NCBI GenBank assembly: GCA_937951215.1
Contig: CALFCE010000207.1
Coordinates: 1 to 42,989, forward strand
Direction of reading: 5' to 3'
DNA: 42,989 bases
From: an uncultured Granulosicoccaceae bacterium
GTDB taxonomy: Bacteria > Pseudomonadota > Gammaproteobacteria > Granulosicoccales > Granulosicoccaceae
Shown: positions 24,977 through 33,303 of the stretch, piece after piece
Layout: each line of letters starts with the position of its first letter
How positions within the stretch are numbered: the first letter of the stretch is position 1
The notes under the pieces: model-generated
What the model was told of the DNA's origin: nothing
The model's database searches: none
What the model saw: only the letters and a program-made list of their open reading frames with translations
Program-made: the position numbers and the translations under genes

Positions 24977-25213
24977 TTACTCCTCGTTCTGACGACCAGT
25001 CTGCCGGTGCATTCGCGTGTGCAATTCATCAATGGCGCGGCTGGTGTTCGTCTGGAAAACGCCCGGAATGAAGGCATGAACCATGGCTGTGACCGCCGCC
25101 TGCAGGAGCTTGATTGACATACAGGCAGAGAATTTAAAATGCTGTAAGTAGGTTTGCCCTATGCTGAGTGGATGTTCACGGCTTGCCCTTACAACATTGA
25201 TCAATGCATTCAT
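24977..25213 (-). CDS. DUF6356-family small protein
   Basis: 78 residues. The pattern EHPLSIGQTYLQHFKFSA, then AAVTAMVHAFIPGVFQTNTS and ELHTRMHRQ matches the DUF6356 family: a short P-x-S-V/I-G-x-(T/S)-Y-x-x-H box followed by one hydrophobic, possibly membrane-inserted helix with HAF(I/L)P. No enzyme function is known. GAGG 7 nt before the ATG. It is first in a two-gene unit with the class II amidotransferase, 109 bp from the divergent Lrp-like gene. Confidence 0.75.
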   Translation of the reverse strand: MNALINVVRASREHPLSIGQTYLQHFKFSACMSIKLLQAAVTAMVHAFIPGVFQTNTSRAIDELHTRMHRQTGRQNEE

Positions 25214-25322
25214 ATTTTTGCCTCTTATAAGGTATTGAGTTAACTAACAATATCCTTAACAAGGCCAGATTACTTCCCAAATACATCTAATATTTACAGA
25301 ATTATTGGGATATTATCCACTA

Positions 25323-25787
25323 ATGGACACAAATATTGATGAAAAAAACCTGTTGATACTGAATATGCTGCAATCGGATGCATCGATAAGTATTGAGGAA
25401 CTGGCAGAAAAGGTTAACTTGTCGAGGAACGCGTGTTGGCGACGGGTAAAAACGCTCGAAGAATCCGGCATTATCCAGCGCAAGGTTGCCATCCTTGACC
25501 CTGATAAATTAGGGCTTGGGCTGATGGTTTATGCACTGATAAGAAACAGTGAACATGATCTGCAGTGGGTGGAACAATTAAGATTGGTAGTCGACGAAAC
25601 ACCCGAGATCGTCAGTGCACATCGTATGAGTGGTGATCTGGATTACATACTCAGAATACGTGTCAAAAGCGTGCAGGACTACGATCGCCTCTATCAGCAG
25701 TTGATTCAACAAATCAGCCTGTCAGATATATCTGCAAGTTTCGTGATGGAAGACATCAAGGATACGACAGCGTTACCTCTTCTGTGA
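25323..25787 (+). CDS. Lrp/AsnC-family transcriptional regulator
   Basis: 154 residues. The N-terminal HTH has LLILNMLQSDASISIEELAE and VNLSRNACWRRVKTLEESGI; the C-terminal RAM (amino-acid binding) domain has IVSAHRMSGDLDYILRIRVK and IQQISLSDISASFVMEDIK. The ATG at 25323 fits the normal family start (TNIDEKN); a TTG 18 nt upstream is rejected. Lrp-type regulators sense amino acids. It probably controls the divergent DUF6356-amidotransferase unit and itself. A downstream NTF2-like gene begins 53 bp after its stop. Confidence 0.92.
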   Translation: MDTNIDEKNLLILNMLQSDASISIEELAEKVNLSRNACWRRVKTLEESGIIQRKVAILDPDKLGLGLMVYALIRNSEHDLQWVEQLRLVVDETPEIVSAHRMSGDLDYILRIRVKSVQDYDRLYQQLIQQISLSDISASFVMEDIKDTTALPLL

Positions 25788-25840
25788 AGGATGTATAATA
25801 TCTGCACCGGACCACAACGGCACAACATTGGGAACAAGCT

Positions 25841-26206
25841 ATGTCAGACCCCGTAGCCACTTTTTTCGACGCATGGCAACTCGAGTCGAGCGATGCAAGG
25901 CTGGAGAAAATTACCAGTGCTGTCACTGAAACTATTCAGTACGATGATCCACGTACACCGGAAACCGTCAATGGCATCAACGCATTGAATACCTATGTCG
26001 GTATGTTTAGCGCCAATGCGCCCGGTTGGTCAGCCAAAGTCGTGGGTAGTGACACTACGGCCGGTATGATTCGAGCGACAGTTGAGTTCGGCGGCATGGG
26101 GCCCGATGGTAAAGAGATGGTGCAGCTTGGGCAATACTATGTAGAGATGGAAGGTGATCTTATTAATCGCATGGTGGGCTTTGTTGGGACTGGAGCTCGG
26201 GACTAG
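25841..26206 (+). CDS. SnoaL/NTF2-like protein
   Basis: 121 residues, cytoplasmic (no signal peptide). The pattern is VATFFDAWQLESSDARLEKI, then ETIQYDDPRTPETVNGINAL, MFSANAPGWSAKVVGSD, a strand IRATVEFGGMGPDGKEMVQL and the final GQYYVEMEGDLINRMVGF. This is a single NTF2/SnoaL domain; unlike three others in the window it is not exported. GGGAAC lies about 5 nt before the ATG. It follows the Lrp-like regulator on the same strand and may be coregulated. Function unknown. Confidence 0.75.
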   Translation: MSDPVATFFDAWQLESSDARLEKITSAVTETIQYDDPRTPETVNGINALNTYVGMFSANAPGWSAKVVGSDTTAGMIRATVEFGGMGPDGKEMVQLGQYYVEMEGDLINRMVGFVGTGARD

Positions 26207-26443
26207 CCAACTGCCCGTGACGAATGCTTTAGACGATGGCTTTAATTGTGTCGACAGCCTTAATATTAAACCTCGTGAAAAGTTCGCATTCCGTTTGTAC
26301 ACTCTGTTCTGGATGGGCCAAGCTGTTGTCTGCGACACTGGCGGATTCAACACCGAGGTAAATCCAATAGAAATACCTTACAAACCCCGAGGAAACCTCA
26401 CTATCAGAATTTTCAAGCCTTCATAGGTGCGGTTCGATCCAGA

Positions 26444-26914
26444 CTAAACCTTCAATCGCTGATTTTTCAATTGCTTTTTTCTTCTCAGACGTTGCAGGTT
26501 TTCGTCAGCGGAATCACCGGGCAATGCGATAGATCCCGTTTTCACCGCGCGATCCTTGCCGGGGTGACTGGATTGTGGCTTGGCTGGTACTGGCGACTTC
26601 GGCTTCAGAGCTTGTGGCTTTCGGAATTTCAGCTTACCGAGTATTGATCTATCAGTTTTCTTTGTACCCGGTTTCCCGTTTTCGGGTTTCTTTGTTTCGG
26701 GTTTCTTGTTTTCAGGCTTGAGCTTACTCAGTTTCAGTTTGCCCGGCATTGTCAGAAAAGACTTCGACGTATCACGTTCACGCTCTTTCCTGTATGAACG
26801 CTGATCAACGGTTAATTGATAAAGGTACAAATGCCAGCACACATAGACAATAAAAAACAATCCGACGAGCATCGCGGAATATACTAGAAAATCGATCCAC
26901 TCAGTTGACAGCAT
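26444..26914 (-). CDS. Single-pass membrane protein with Lys/Pro-rich repeat tail
   Basis: 156 residues, not recognised. Residues 8-33 (DFLVYSAMLVGLFFIVYVCW and following) form one membrane helix, and a short N-terminus precedes it. The long basic tail contains imperfect repeats (KPENKKPETKKPENGKPGTK) and further KP pairs (LKPKSPVPAKPQ), plus an RRKKQLKNQR end. The positive-inside rule puts the tail in the cytoplasm, where it might bind RNA, DNA or acidic lipids. The repetitive codons suggest slippage-driven length variation. Isolated between convergent and intergenic DNA. Confidence 0.6.
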   Translation of the reverse strand: MLSTEWIDFLVYSAMLVGLFFIVYVCWHLYLYQLTVDQRSYRKERERDTSKSFLTMPGKLKLSKLKPENKKPETKKPENGKPGTKKTDRSILGKLKFRKPQALKPKSPVPAKPQSSHPGKDRAVKTGSIALPGDSADENLQRLRRKKQLKNQRLKV

Positions 26915-27229
26915 GGTAGTTCACCGCTCCCTGAATCTTGCCTATCAGAACCTCAAGTCTACGCCAACTATTGATTCGGTTCTGTCTACCCTTTCAAGTC
27001 ATTGTTATATCTAATTTTTCTGGAATTTTCAATGATAGACGGCTGCCAGATAGCTCCTCTGCGAGAGACCCTGTTGCAGCGTAATACCCACAGCTTCAGA
27101 ACGCCAGAAAGCCACTATTACTACCCAATGCGCCGATACCCGATAGGGGACCAAACATCACGAACGTTGTAAACATCAGGGACATAGCAAATATCAGGAA
27201 CATAGACTGTTACCGATCAAGTAACGACA
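26915..27229. other. 315-bp gap with three 18-bp tandem repeats
   Basis: No gene is seen. At its right end lie three degenerate 18-bp tandem units (see the repeat entry). The rest should contain the promoter of the Lys/Pro-rich membrane protein. Confidence 0.5.
27153..27206. repeat. Three tandem 18-bp degenerate repeats
   Basis: Units at 27153-27170 (aaacatcacgaacgttgt), 27171-27188 (aaacatcagggacatagc) and 27189-27206 (aaatatcaggaacataga). The last two differ at 4 positions; the first is more diverged. The array is noncoding and lies 24 bp after the 3' end of the small hypothetical gene. Confidence 0.7.
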
Positions 27230-27532
27230 CTATTCGCTAACTGGATAAATCAGATCATACACATAGGATTTGTCATTTTTCAGACTCACCCAGATGCCCT
27301 CAGGCGGGAATTCTGATTGTTCTTCTGGCATTGAGTACCAGGACCTCCCGGCGACAGTCTCCGACTCTCCGTCCCATGCGACCCAACCATATTTCTCATG
27401 CCAGTTGATCCATAACTCCTGATCGCGGCGTTTATAGCCGATAGTTCCATCAGGTTTTTCAACCCGATCAAATTGATAGATCAGGTCGTCGATTCTTCTT
27501 CTTAGTTCAAAATACTGGCAACAAATGCACAT
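27230..27532 (-). CDS. Small hypothetical protein downstream of the Nudix gene
   Basis: 100 residues, not recognised. The sequence is aromatic-rich (ELWINWHEKYGWVAWDGESE, GIWVSLKNDKSYVYDLIYPV) and begins MCICCQYFELRRRIDD, with three Cys in the first five residues that could bind metal. The start lies 8 nt after the Nudix stop codon with AGG directly before it, so translation is probably coupled to that gene. Real coding is supported by this spacing and by protein-like composition. Function unknown. Confidence 0.6.
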   Translation of the reverse strand: MCICCQYFELRRRIDDLIYQFDRVEKPDGTIGYKRRDQELWINWHEKYGWVAWDGESETVAGRSWYSMPEEQSEFPPEGIWVSLKNDKSYVYDLIYPVSE

Positions 27533-27540
27533 CCTGTTGA

Positions 27541-28113
27541 CTACAGCGCGCAGCCCGTTGTATGAAGATTGTTGCTTTCAATCTGTTTTATGTATTTGGT
27601 CAGGAAGTAGTGCCCTGCCAACCCCCACGCATCTCCCATATCCCCACTATCAACCAGCAGGGCAATACCGGAGATTTCAACTTTCTTGCAAATCAGCCCA
27701 AACTCCGATTTCTCAAGTTGCTGTTCGCCAGATTCGACTATATCGTTGGTGGCACAAACATGTATCTTTTGATTGGTAAAACCGGGATCGGCAAAAAAGG
27801 AACCAAGATAGTCCATGCCCTGCGCAATTACACCTGTTTCTTCACGCAGTTCTTTTTTAGCGGACTCAACCGGATCTTCTGTATCACTATCAAACCCGCC
27901 AATCGGAAACTGCCAGATAGACTGTTGTATTGGATGGCGATGTTGATTGACGATATAGGTATAACCCGTTGAATCGGTGCCATCGATGGCAATTACCATG
28001 ACAGCATCTGATTTTTGCGTATGGTAATAGGTGCAGTCCGACCCATTTGGCAGCTGATACTTGTCTTCAAGTACCGTTAGCCATTGATTATCCACCAAAA
28101 CACGTCGTTGCAT
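27541..28113 (-). CDS. Nudix hydrolase (ADP-ribose pyrophosphatase-like)
   Basis: 190 residues. The Nudix box reads GGFDSDTEDPVESAKKELRE followed by ETGV, which keeps G-x5-E-x7-x-E-x-x-E-E-x-G but has Lys where the first Arg of R-E is normal. The surroundings (YIVNQHRHPIQQSIWQFPIG and YLGSFFADPGFTNQKIHVC) are typical of nucleoside-diphosphate-sugar (ADPR-type) Nudix enzymes, which cleave X-ppp or NDP-sugars in the cytoplasm. It starts a two-gene unit with the 100-residue hypothetical protein and is separated from hflC by short tandem repeats. Confidence 0.88.
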   Translation of the reverse strand: MQRRVLVDNQWLTVLEDKYQLPNGSDCTYYHTQKSDAVMVIAIDGTDSTGYTYIVNQHRHPIQQSIWQFPIGGFDSDTEDPVESAKKELREETGVIAQGMDYLGSFFADPGFTNQKIHVCATNDIVESGEQQLEKSEFGLICKKVEISGIALLVDSGDMGDAWGLAGHYFLTKYIKQIESNNLHTTGCAL

Positions 28114-28163
28114 CGGCGATCTCCGTCTTCGCTCAATCCTTTATCATCAGATAATCTTTTTTA

Positions 28164-28202
28164 GGCCATCTTTCAGACCATCTTTTCAGGGCATCTCTTT
28201 CA
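28164..28202. repeat. Three tandem 12-14 bp repeats before the Nudix gene
   Basis: Units ggccatctttca (28164-28175), gaccatcttttca (28176-28188) and gggcatctctttca (28189-28202). They end at the hflC stop codon region (28208) and start about 50 bp before the Nudix gene start on the minus strand. Slippage is the simple origin. Confidence 0.65.
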
Positions 28203-28207
28203 TACAA

Positions 28208-29155
28208 TCAGGGATTCATACCTTTTAGAAACTGAAAGGCCTCGCTTTCAGTGGATAGGATCAAGGTAGTATTATCCTTGATCACAGACTTATACATTTC
28301 CATGGTTTTCTGAAATTCAAAAAAGTCGACAGAGTCAGCGTTTTTGTTATAGGCGTTCGCATATATCTCTGTTGCTTTTGCGTCAGCTTCACCGCGAATT
28401 TCCTCTACTTCACGATAGGCCTCAGACTGTATCTTGTTTAATTCGCGCTCCCTGAAACCGTTTATGCGCGCAGCTTCGCCGTTACCTTCGGAGCGGAATC
28501 GCTCGGCGATTTGCCGACGTTCGCTGATCATACGATCATATATTTTAGGCCTTACACTTTCGTTGTAGTTGATTCGTTTAAAACGAATATCCAGCAACTC
28601 AATACCAAACACTTGTACCTTGCCTGCCGCGGCTGCGTAAATTTCTTCTTCAACCAGCTTTCGCCCCTTTGAGATTGGAACCAGAGTACCCAGCGTCGCT
28701 TGATCTTCTTCCGTTAATGATGCATCGAACAATGGCTTGCGGTCTTTGGTCGTTCTGATGATTTCAATCAGTTCGTGCTTTGCCACCGCGTTACGGGTTT
28801 CACTACCGAGGATATCGTCGAGGCGTGACTGGGCGCTGCGTTCATCGCGTAAACGCAGCAGATATTGCAGCGGGTCAACTATTTGCCAGCGAGCGAACAA
28901 ATCAACTGCTATGTAGAGTTTGTCCTTGGTCGGCATATTACTGGGATTACCGTCCCACTCGAGAATACGCTTCTCAATCGGGTTTACCTTTTGAATAAAG
29001 GGTATTTTAAATTTCAGGCCCGCGGTAGTAACCGCATCTCCCACCGGTTTCCCAAATTGGGTAACAATAACCTGCTTGGTTTCGTCTACTTTATAAACAG
29101 AGTTGGAAATCAGCAAAAAGATTCCAGCAAGAACGATCAGTGCCAATACTTTCAT
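28208..29155 (-). CDS. hflC: FtsH protease modulator HflC
   Basis: 315 residues. One N-terminal membrane helix (VLALIVLAGIFLLISNSVYK), then an SPFH/band-7 domain: QVIVTQFGKPVGD, FKIPFIQKVNPIEKRILEWD, PTKDKLYIAVDLFARWQI and RLDDILGSETRNAVAKHEL. The coiled-coil end has RIEGFRERELNKIQ-like heptads (actual GFRERELNKIQSEAYREVEE). It forms the large periplasmic HflKC cage around FtsH in the inner membrane. Its ATG overlaps the hflK stop codon by 4 nt (ATGA), so translation is coupled. Confidence 0.95.
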   Translation of the reverse strand: MKVLALIVLAGIFLLISNSVYKVDETKQVIVTQFGKPVGDAVTTAGLKFKIPFIQKVNPIEKRILEWDGNPSNMPTKDKLYIAVDLFARWQIVDPLQYLLRLRDERSAQSRLDDILGSETRNAVAKHELIEIIRTTKDRKPLFDASLTEEDQATLGTLVPISKGRKLVEEEIYAAAAGKVQVFGIELLDIRFKRINYNESVRPKIYDRMISERRQIAERFRSEGNGEAARINGFRERELNKIQSEAYREVEEIRGEADAKATEIYANAYNKNADSVDFFEFQKTMEMYKSVIKDNTTLILSTESEAFQFLKGMNP

Positions 29156-30321
29156 TGAAGAATCCCTTTGCCACCCAGTGGCAGTAACGGTAGTACTTGT
29201 TGAGATTGTTCATCCATAATGATCTTGGACTCCAACCCTGGTAAAACTTCCTGCAGTGTTTCTATATAGATACGGCGTCTTGTCACTTCAGGGGCTTTCA
29301 GGTATTCCGTCAAAACTGCATTAAATCTTGCAGCATCACCTTCTGCCTCATTTATTCTTTTCAGACGGTAGCCATCGGCTGCTCGAATCCGTTGGTCTTT
29401 TTCCCCTTCTGCCAGAGGCACCACTTTGTTGTATTCACGTCGTGCCGCATTGATCAGGCTCTCTTTCTCTTGTTGCGCCTGATTAACCTCGTTAAAGGAT
29501 TCCTGAACCGGTCGCGGCGGGTTGATATTCTTCAATTGCACCTGATCGATACTGACTCCGATACCATACTTGACGGTAAGCTCCTGCATTTTTACCAGCG
29601 CCTCGTCTTCAATTTCCTGTCGACCAATCGTTATGACCTCGTCAACGGTTCGATCTCCAACCACTTCTCGCATGACCGACTCGGACAAATCGCGCAGGGT
29701 CTCACCCGGGTTACGCACTTCAAACATGTATTTTTTGGGGTCTTCAATACGGTACTGAACGACCCATTCCACCAATGCCGCGTTCAAGTCGCCCGTTACC
29801 ATCTGGCTTTGCGCTTGAGGATTCGCTTGTGCCTGCCTTCTGTCGGCGTTACCGCTGCTAAATCCAAACTCTTGTTTCAATTGCCGTTTTACCGGCACAA
29901 TCGTCACTTCATCCGCCCCCCAAGGCACCTTGAAGTGCAATCCGGCTGGCTCCTCCTTCAGGTATTTTCCAAAGCGCGTAACAAGCCCGACTGAATCACT
30001 GGGCACAGTGTAATAGGCGGTATAGATAAACAACGCTATGGCGATTAGCGCGGCCAGGCCAAGAATCGGGATCAACCCTCCCAGTTTACCTTGAGCAGGC
30101 CCGCCAGGCGTTCCACCCGGGCCTCCGCCCGCTCCTCCCCCTGAGCCCCCACCTTTGCCCTTTTTTCTACCCCCAAAGAGGTTGTCGAACTTCTCTTTCT
30201 GCTGGCGAAAAATTTCGTCGAGATCAGGTGGGCCGCCGTTGGGATTGGAGGAGCCATTAGGATTCCACCCGTTGTTTCCCTGCGCACCGTTCTTGTTATT
30301 TTTTATATCAATGACAGCCAT
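29152..30321 (-). CDS. hflK: FtsH protease modulator HflK
   Basis: 389 residues. The N-terminus is Gly/Asn-rich (GAQGNNGWNPNGSSNPNGGP), then DLDEIFRQQKEKFDNLFGG and a Gly/Pro stretch, typical of HflK. A membrane helix follows (LIPILGLAALIAIALFIYTA, about 83-104) and then the SPFH domain with VTRFGKYLKEEPAGLHFKVP, RNPGETLRDLSESVMREVVG and the coiled-coil NPPRPVQESFNEVNQAQQEK. The C-terminus ends near LPLLPLGGKG. It partners with HflC to control FtsH. Unlike E. coli, hfq and hflX are not adjacent. GAGAG lies upstream of the ATG. Confidence 0.95.
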   Translation of the reverse strand: MAVIDIKNNKNGAQGNNGWNPNGSSNPNGGPPDLDEIFRQQKEKFDNLFGGRKKGKGGGSGGGAGGGPGGTPGGPAQGKLGGLIPILGLAALIAIALFIYTAYYTVPSDSVGLVTRFGKYLKEEPAGLHFKVPWGADEVTIVPVKRQLKQEFGFSSGNADRRQAQANPQAQSQMVTGDLNAALVEWVVQYRIEDPKKYMFEVRNPGETLRDLSESVMREVVGDRTVDEVITIGRQEIEDEALVKMQELTVKYGIGVSIDQVQLKNINPPRPVQESFNEVNQAQQEKESLINAARREYNKVVPLAEGEKDQRIRAADGYRLKRINEAEGDAARFNAVLTEYLKAPEVTRRRIYIETLQEVLPGLESKIIMDEQSQQVLPLLPLGGKGILQ

Positions 30322-30682
30322 TACGTCGCTCTCGGTTTATGCATGGTTACCACAACGACGGTAAACCACCTGCAGGGCTCATGCGGGCCCCACGGACGGC
30401 ATCGCGTGATCAAATACAGTCGGAAATGAGTTCGTGATTGGTGACCCCGGTTTCCGTCACTACCGACTGTAGCTCAGTTTCGTTTGAGCGCAATCAATAA
30501 CGGTTCCAAATAAAAAGAAACTGGCAACACTGACCACCACCATACAGAGACTCGGAGGGGAGCGGTGAAAAATAGACTTCAGTGCTAGTCTAAAAACCTC
30601 GAAAATACAAAGAAAATGGCAATCTGACACTCTGATTTTGTTATATTTTGAACTTTAACCTGCATTTACCTACTGAAGCCCG
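30322..30682. other. 361-bp divergent region with a nested inverted repeat
   Basis: Between hflK (minus) and the flavin monooxygenase (plus); no gene is seen. TACAGTCGG (30415-30423) and CCGACTGTA (30463-30471) are perfect 9-bp arms. Inside them GTGAC (30441-30445) and GTCAC (30456-30460) pair as a second stem. On the minus strand the structure sits roughly 95-150 nt before the hflK start. Confidence 0.45.
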
Positions 30683-32329
30683 ATGAATACACAAACCCCG
30701 ACACATGAAATTCTGGACGCCTTGATCATCGGCGCCGGGTTTTCCGGGCTGTATCAACTTTACCGATTAAGGGAAAAACTCGGTTTGTCGGTGAAGGTGA
30801 TGGAAGCGGGTGACGGCGTTGGTGGCACCTGGTACTGGAATCGATATCCTGGCGCACGTTGCGATTCTGAAAGTCATGTTTACTGCTACACGTTTTCGAA
30901 GGAGTTAACCGAAGATTGGAACTGGTCCGAACGTTATCCCGGCCCCGGTGAGATCGTCGCCTATCTAAATCATGTCACCGATCGCTTTGACCTGCGCCGC
31001 AGTATCGAGTTTGGTGCACGGGTTGCCGGGGCCCGGTTTGATGAAGAGAACAACTGCTGGGATGTGGAACTGGCTTCCGGAAAACACTATCGAGCTCGAT
31101 TTTTAATTACAGCGGTTGGCTGTATTTCCAGCGCCAATATCCCTGATATAGAGGGGCTGGACAGCTTTGCAGGTGAGTGGTTTCACACCGGGCAGTGGCC
31201 ACATGATGGTGTCAGCTTTGATGGCAAACGCGTCGGCCAGATCGGTACAGGTTCCACCGGTATACAGGCCGCTCCAGTCATCGCTGAAACAGCGAGCCAC
31301 CTGACAGTTTTTCAGCGCACAGCCAATTACAGTGTTCCTGCCCGCAACCGTGCATTGACAGATGAGGATCGGATGACTCACAAGCGTGATGCTTCGATAA
31401 TACGAGAACTGACACGGGGTAATACCAACGGTCACGGCTGGCGCATCAGCGAGCAAAACGCACTGGAGACATCGCCTGAGGATCGAAAACTCATCTATGA
31501 AAAAGCATGGGAAACCGGAGGGCTGAAATTCCGTTCGTCTTTTGCTGACCTGCTGGCCAGTAAACAGGCAAATGAAACAGCTGCAAGTTTTATAAAAGAA
31601 AAAATCCGGCAGATTGTGAAAAACCCGGAAACCGCTGCTTCACTAGCTGATATAGATCATCCCTATGCGGCAAAAAGACCACCCATCGACACGCACTATT
31701 TCGAAACATTTAACAAAGACAACGTCACCCTGGTCGATCTTGCAAAGACGCCAATCTCGAAAATCAACCGGGATGGACTGGTTTGCCAAGATATCGGCGC
31801 TAATGGCAGTTTTCTGGAAATTCTCCATCAGCTGGACACAATAGTATTTGCAACCGGCTATGACGCTATCACCGGCACTCTGCTGCGGATGGATATTCGG
31901 GGACGTGATGAGTTGACGCTCCGGGAAGCCTGGTCCAGCGGCCCCCGCAATCATCTCGGCCTGCAGGTTGACGGGTTTCCCAACCTGTTTATGGTAACCG
32001 GCCCGGGCAGCCCCTCAGTGCTAACCAATATGCCTGCAGCAATCGAACAACACGTTGAATGGATCAGTGAGTGTATTGCTTATATGCTCGAGCATGAGCA
32101 CACCACAATCGAAAGCCCGGGTGCTTCAGCCGAGTGGTGGGTTAAAGAAGTCAATGACGCTGCCAACGCGACCTTGCTGCCGAAAGTGAAGCATTCCTGG
32201 TATCTCGGGGCCAATGTTCCCGGTAAACCACGTGTTTTTATGCCTTATGCTGGCGGGCTGGACAGGTACCGGGATATCTGCCAGCAAGTTGCCAATGACA
32301 GCTACAGGGGGTTTGTGTTCGATAGATGA
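30683..32329 (+). CDS. Flavin-containing Baeyer-Villiger type monooxygenase
   Basis: 548 residues. Two Rossmann motifs are present: GAGFSG (17-22) for FAD and GTGSTGIQA for NADPH. Between them lies the Baeyer-Villiger fingerprint F-x-G-x3-H-x3-W-P (FAGEWFHTGQWPHDG, about 160-175). Further family traits are GGTWYWNRYPGARCDSES, ATGYDAITG and TGPGSPSVLTNMP. It resembles cyclohexanone/cyclopentadecanone monooxygenases, which use NADPH and O2 to turn ketones into esters or lactones. Substrate unknown. Its 3' end overlaps the AraC regulator gene by 28 bp, tail to tail. Confidence 0.92.
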   Translation: MNTQTPTHEILDALIIGAGFSGLYQLYRLREKLGLSVKVMEAGDGVGGTWYWNRYPGARCDSESHVYCYTFSKELTEDWNWSERYPGPGEIVAYLNHVTDRFDLRRSIEFGARVAGARFDEENNCWDVELASGKHYRARFLITAVGCISSANIPDIEGLDSFAGEWFHTGQWPHDGVSFDGKRVGQIGTGSTGIQAAPVIAETASHLTVFQRTANYSVPARNRALTDEDRMTHKRDASIIRELTRGNTNGHGWRISEQNALETSPEDRKLIYEKAWETGGLKFRSSFADLLASKQANETAASFIKEKIRQIVKNPETAASLADIDHPYAAKRPPIDTHYFETFNKDNVTLVDLAKTPISKINRDGLVCQDIGANGSFLEILHQLDTIVFATGYDAITGTLLRMDIRGRDELTLREAWSSGPRNHLGLQVDGFPNLFMVTGPGSPSVLTNMPAAIEQHVEWISECIAYMLEHEHTTIESPGASAEWWVKEVNDAANATLLPKVKHSWYLGANVPGKPRVFMPYAGGLDRYRDICQQVANDSYRGFVFDR

Positions 32330-33192
32330 GCTTTGCGATACGCCGTTGGCGTCAACCCCAGGCGTTTCTTGAAAGTTCGAGTAAAAGCAAGATCTGATTC
32401 ATATCCGACCCGATTGGCAACTTGATATAGGCTTAATTCAGTATCGATCAGCAATTCACAGGCGAGTTGCAGTCGCACTTTTGTCAGATAATCAAACATT
32501 GAGTACTCCACCAGGCTTTTAAACCGCTTGGCAAATCCTGCTCTTGACAGACCAACTTCAGCTGCGAGTGAATCAAGCGACCAGGGTTTCTCCGGGTATT
32601 TGTGCAAGAGCTGCAGCGATTTGGCAATGTGAGAGTCAGCCAACGCTCTCAACAGGGGCGTGTCCTGCCCGCTTCCAAAATTGATTCGAATCAATTCAAC
32701 CAGCAACACTTCTGTCAACTTGGCAACCACCAACTGCGTACCCGGACGACTGGATAAATACTCTGCACTCAAAGTATCAAGCAGCGTGCGCAACCATCCA
32801 TGCGATTGCATTTGCTCGTCATGAATAACACTGACGACGGGGAACAGCGAAGCCAGCGGCAAAGCCAGCCTGTCGTCAAACTGGCAATACCCACATAACA
32901 ACAGGGTGTCGGGATTTTCGGCACTGACGTCAATACCCTGCGGTCTGTCAGTGAGAACATGTGGTCGTCCCGGTTCTATAAAGACCAGATCGCCCGGCCC
33001 CAGGTACTGTTTGATCCCGTCAGACACCAACCAGCATCCACCGCGCCTCACCTGGTGAAAGCTGGCCACATCGTCCCCTGGATACTCTTTTACCCACGGT
33101 GCTTTGAGCTGATCACAAAAATAAACGGTACCGGTAGCGCGCAGCGATCGCAGCACATCACTCAGGATGTCTGATTCTTCAAAATCTTCCAT
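32302..33192 (-). CDS. AraC-family regulator with cupin_6 sensor domain (RclR-like)
   Basis: 296 residues. The N-terminal cupin domain (about 5-190) starts DILSDVLRSLRATGTVYF with Cys26, has FHQVRRGGCWLV (Cys53), LGPGDLVFIEPGRPHVLTD and a C-x2-C pair at 100-103 (LLLCGYCQF). The C-terminal double HTH has SLDSLAAEVGLSRAGFAKRF and LYQVANRVGYESDLAFTRTF with the closing GLTPTAYRK. RclR of E. coli, the HOCl-responsive activator, uses Cys21 and Cys89 in the same cupin_6 domain; Cys26 and Cys100 here align in order and spacing by eye. It is divergent from the glutaredoxin-DUF417 pair, as expected for their activator. Confidence 0.88.
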   Translation of the reverse strand: MEDFEESDILSDVLRSLRATGTVYFCDQLKAPWVKEYPGDDVASFHQVRRGGCWLVSDGIKQYLGPGDLVFIEPGRPHVLTDRPQGIDVSAENPDTLLLCGYCQFDDRLALPLASLFPVVSVIHDEQMQSHGWLRTLLDTLSAEYLSSRPGTQLVVAKLTEVLLVELIRINFGSGQDTPLLRALADSHIAKSLQLLHKYPEKPWSLDSLAAEVGLSRAGFAKRFKSLVEYSMFDYLTKVRLQLACELLIDTELSLYQVANRVGYESDLAFTRTFKKRLGLTPTAYRKAHLSNTNPL

Positions 33193-33220
33193 TGAAACAG
33201 TATTTTAGACTTTCAGTATA

Positions 33221-33233
33221 TGTATTTTATACA
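33221..33233. promoter_or_regulatory. Palindrome in the AraC/glutaredoxin divergent promoter
   Basis: TGTAT-TTT-ATACA is a perfect 13-bp palindrome, located 28 bp before the AraC start and 70 bp before the glutaredoxin start. It may be a binding site for the AraC regulator or simply part of an AT-rich promoter. Confidence 0.3.
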
Positions 33234-33303
33234 AATAGTCACTGAACGTATAGAACAATCACCCGTCATACAGTTACCCAAACAACATCAACGAGGTTTA
33301 ACC

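Noticed and set aside
26154-26426. 90-codon plus-strand frame overlapping the end of the NTF2-like gene
   Set aside because: Begins inside a coding gene in another frame, lacks a ribosome site and resembles nothing.
29392-29994. 200-codon plus-strand frame inside hflK
   Set aside because: Antisense shadow of a well-conserved gene.
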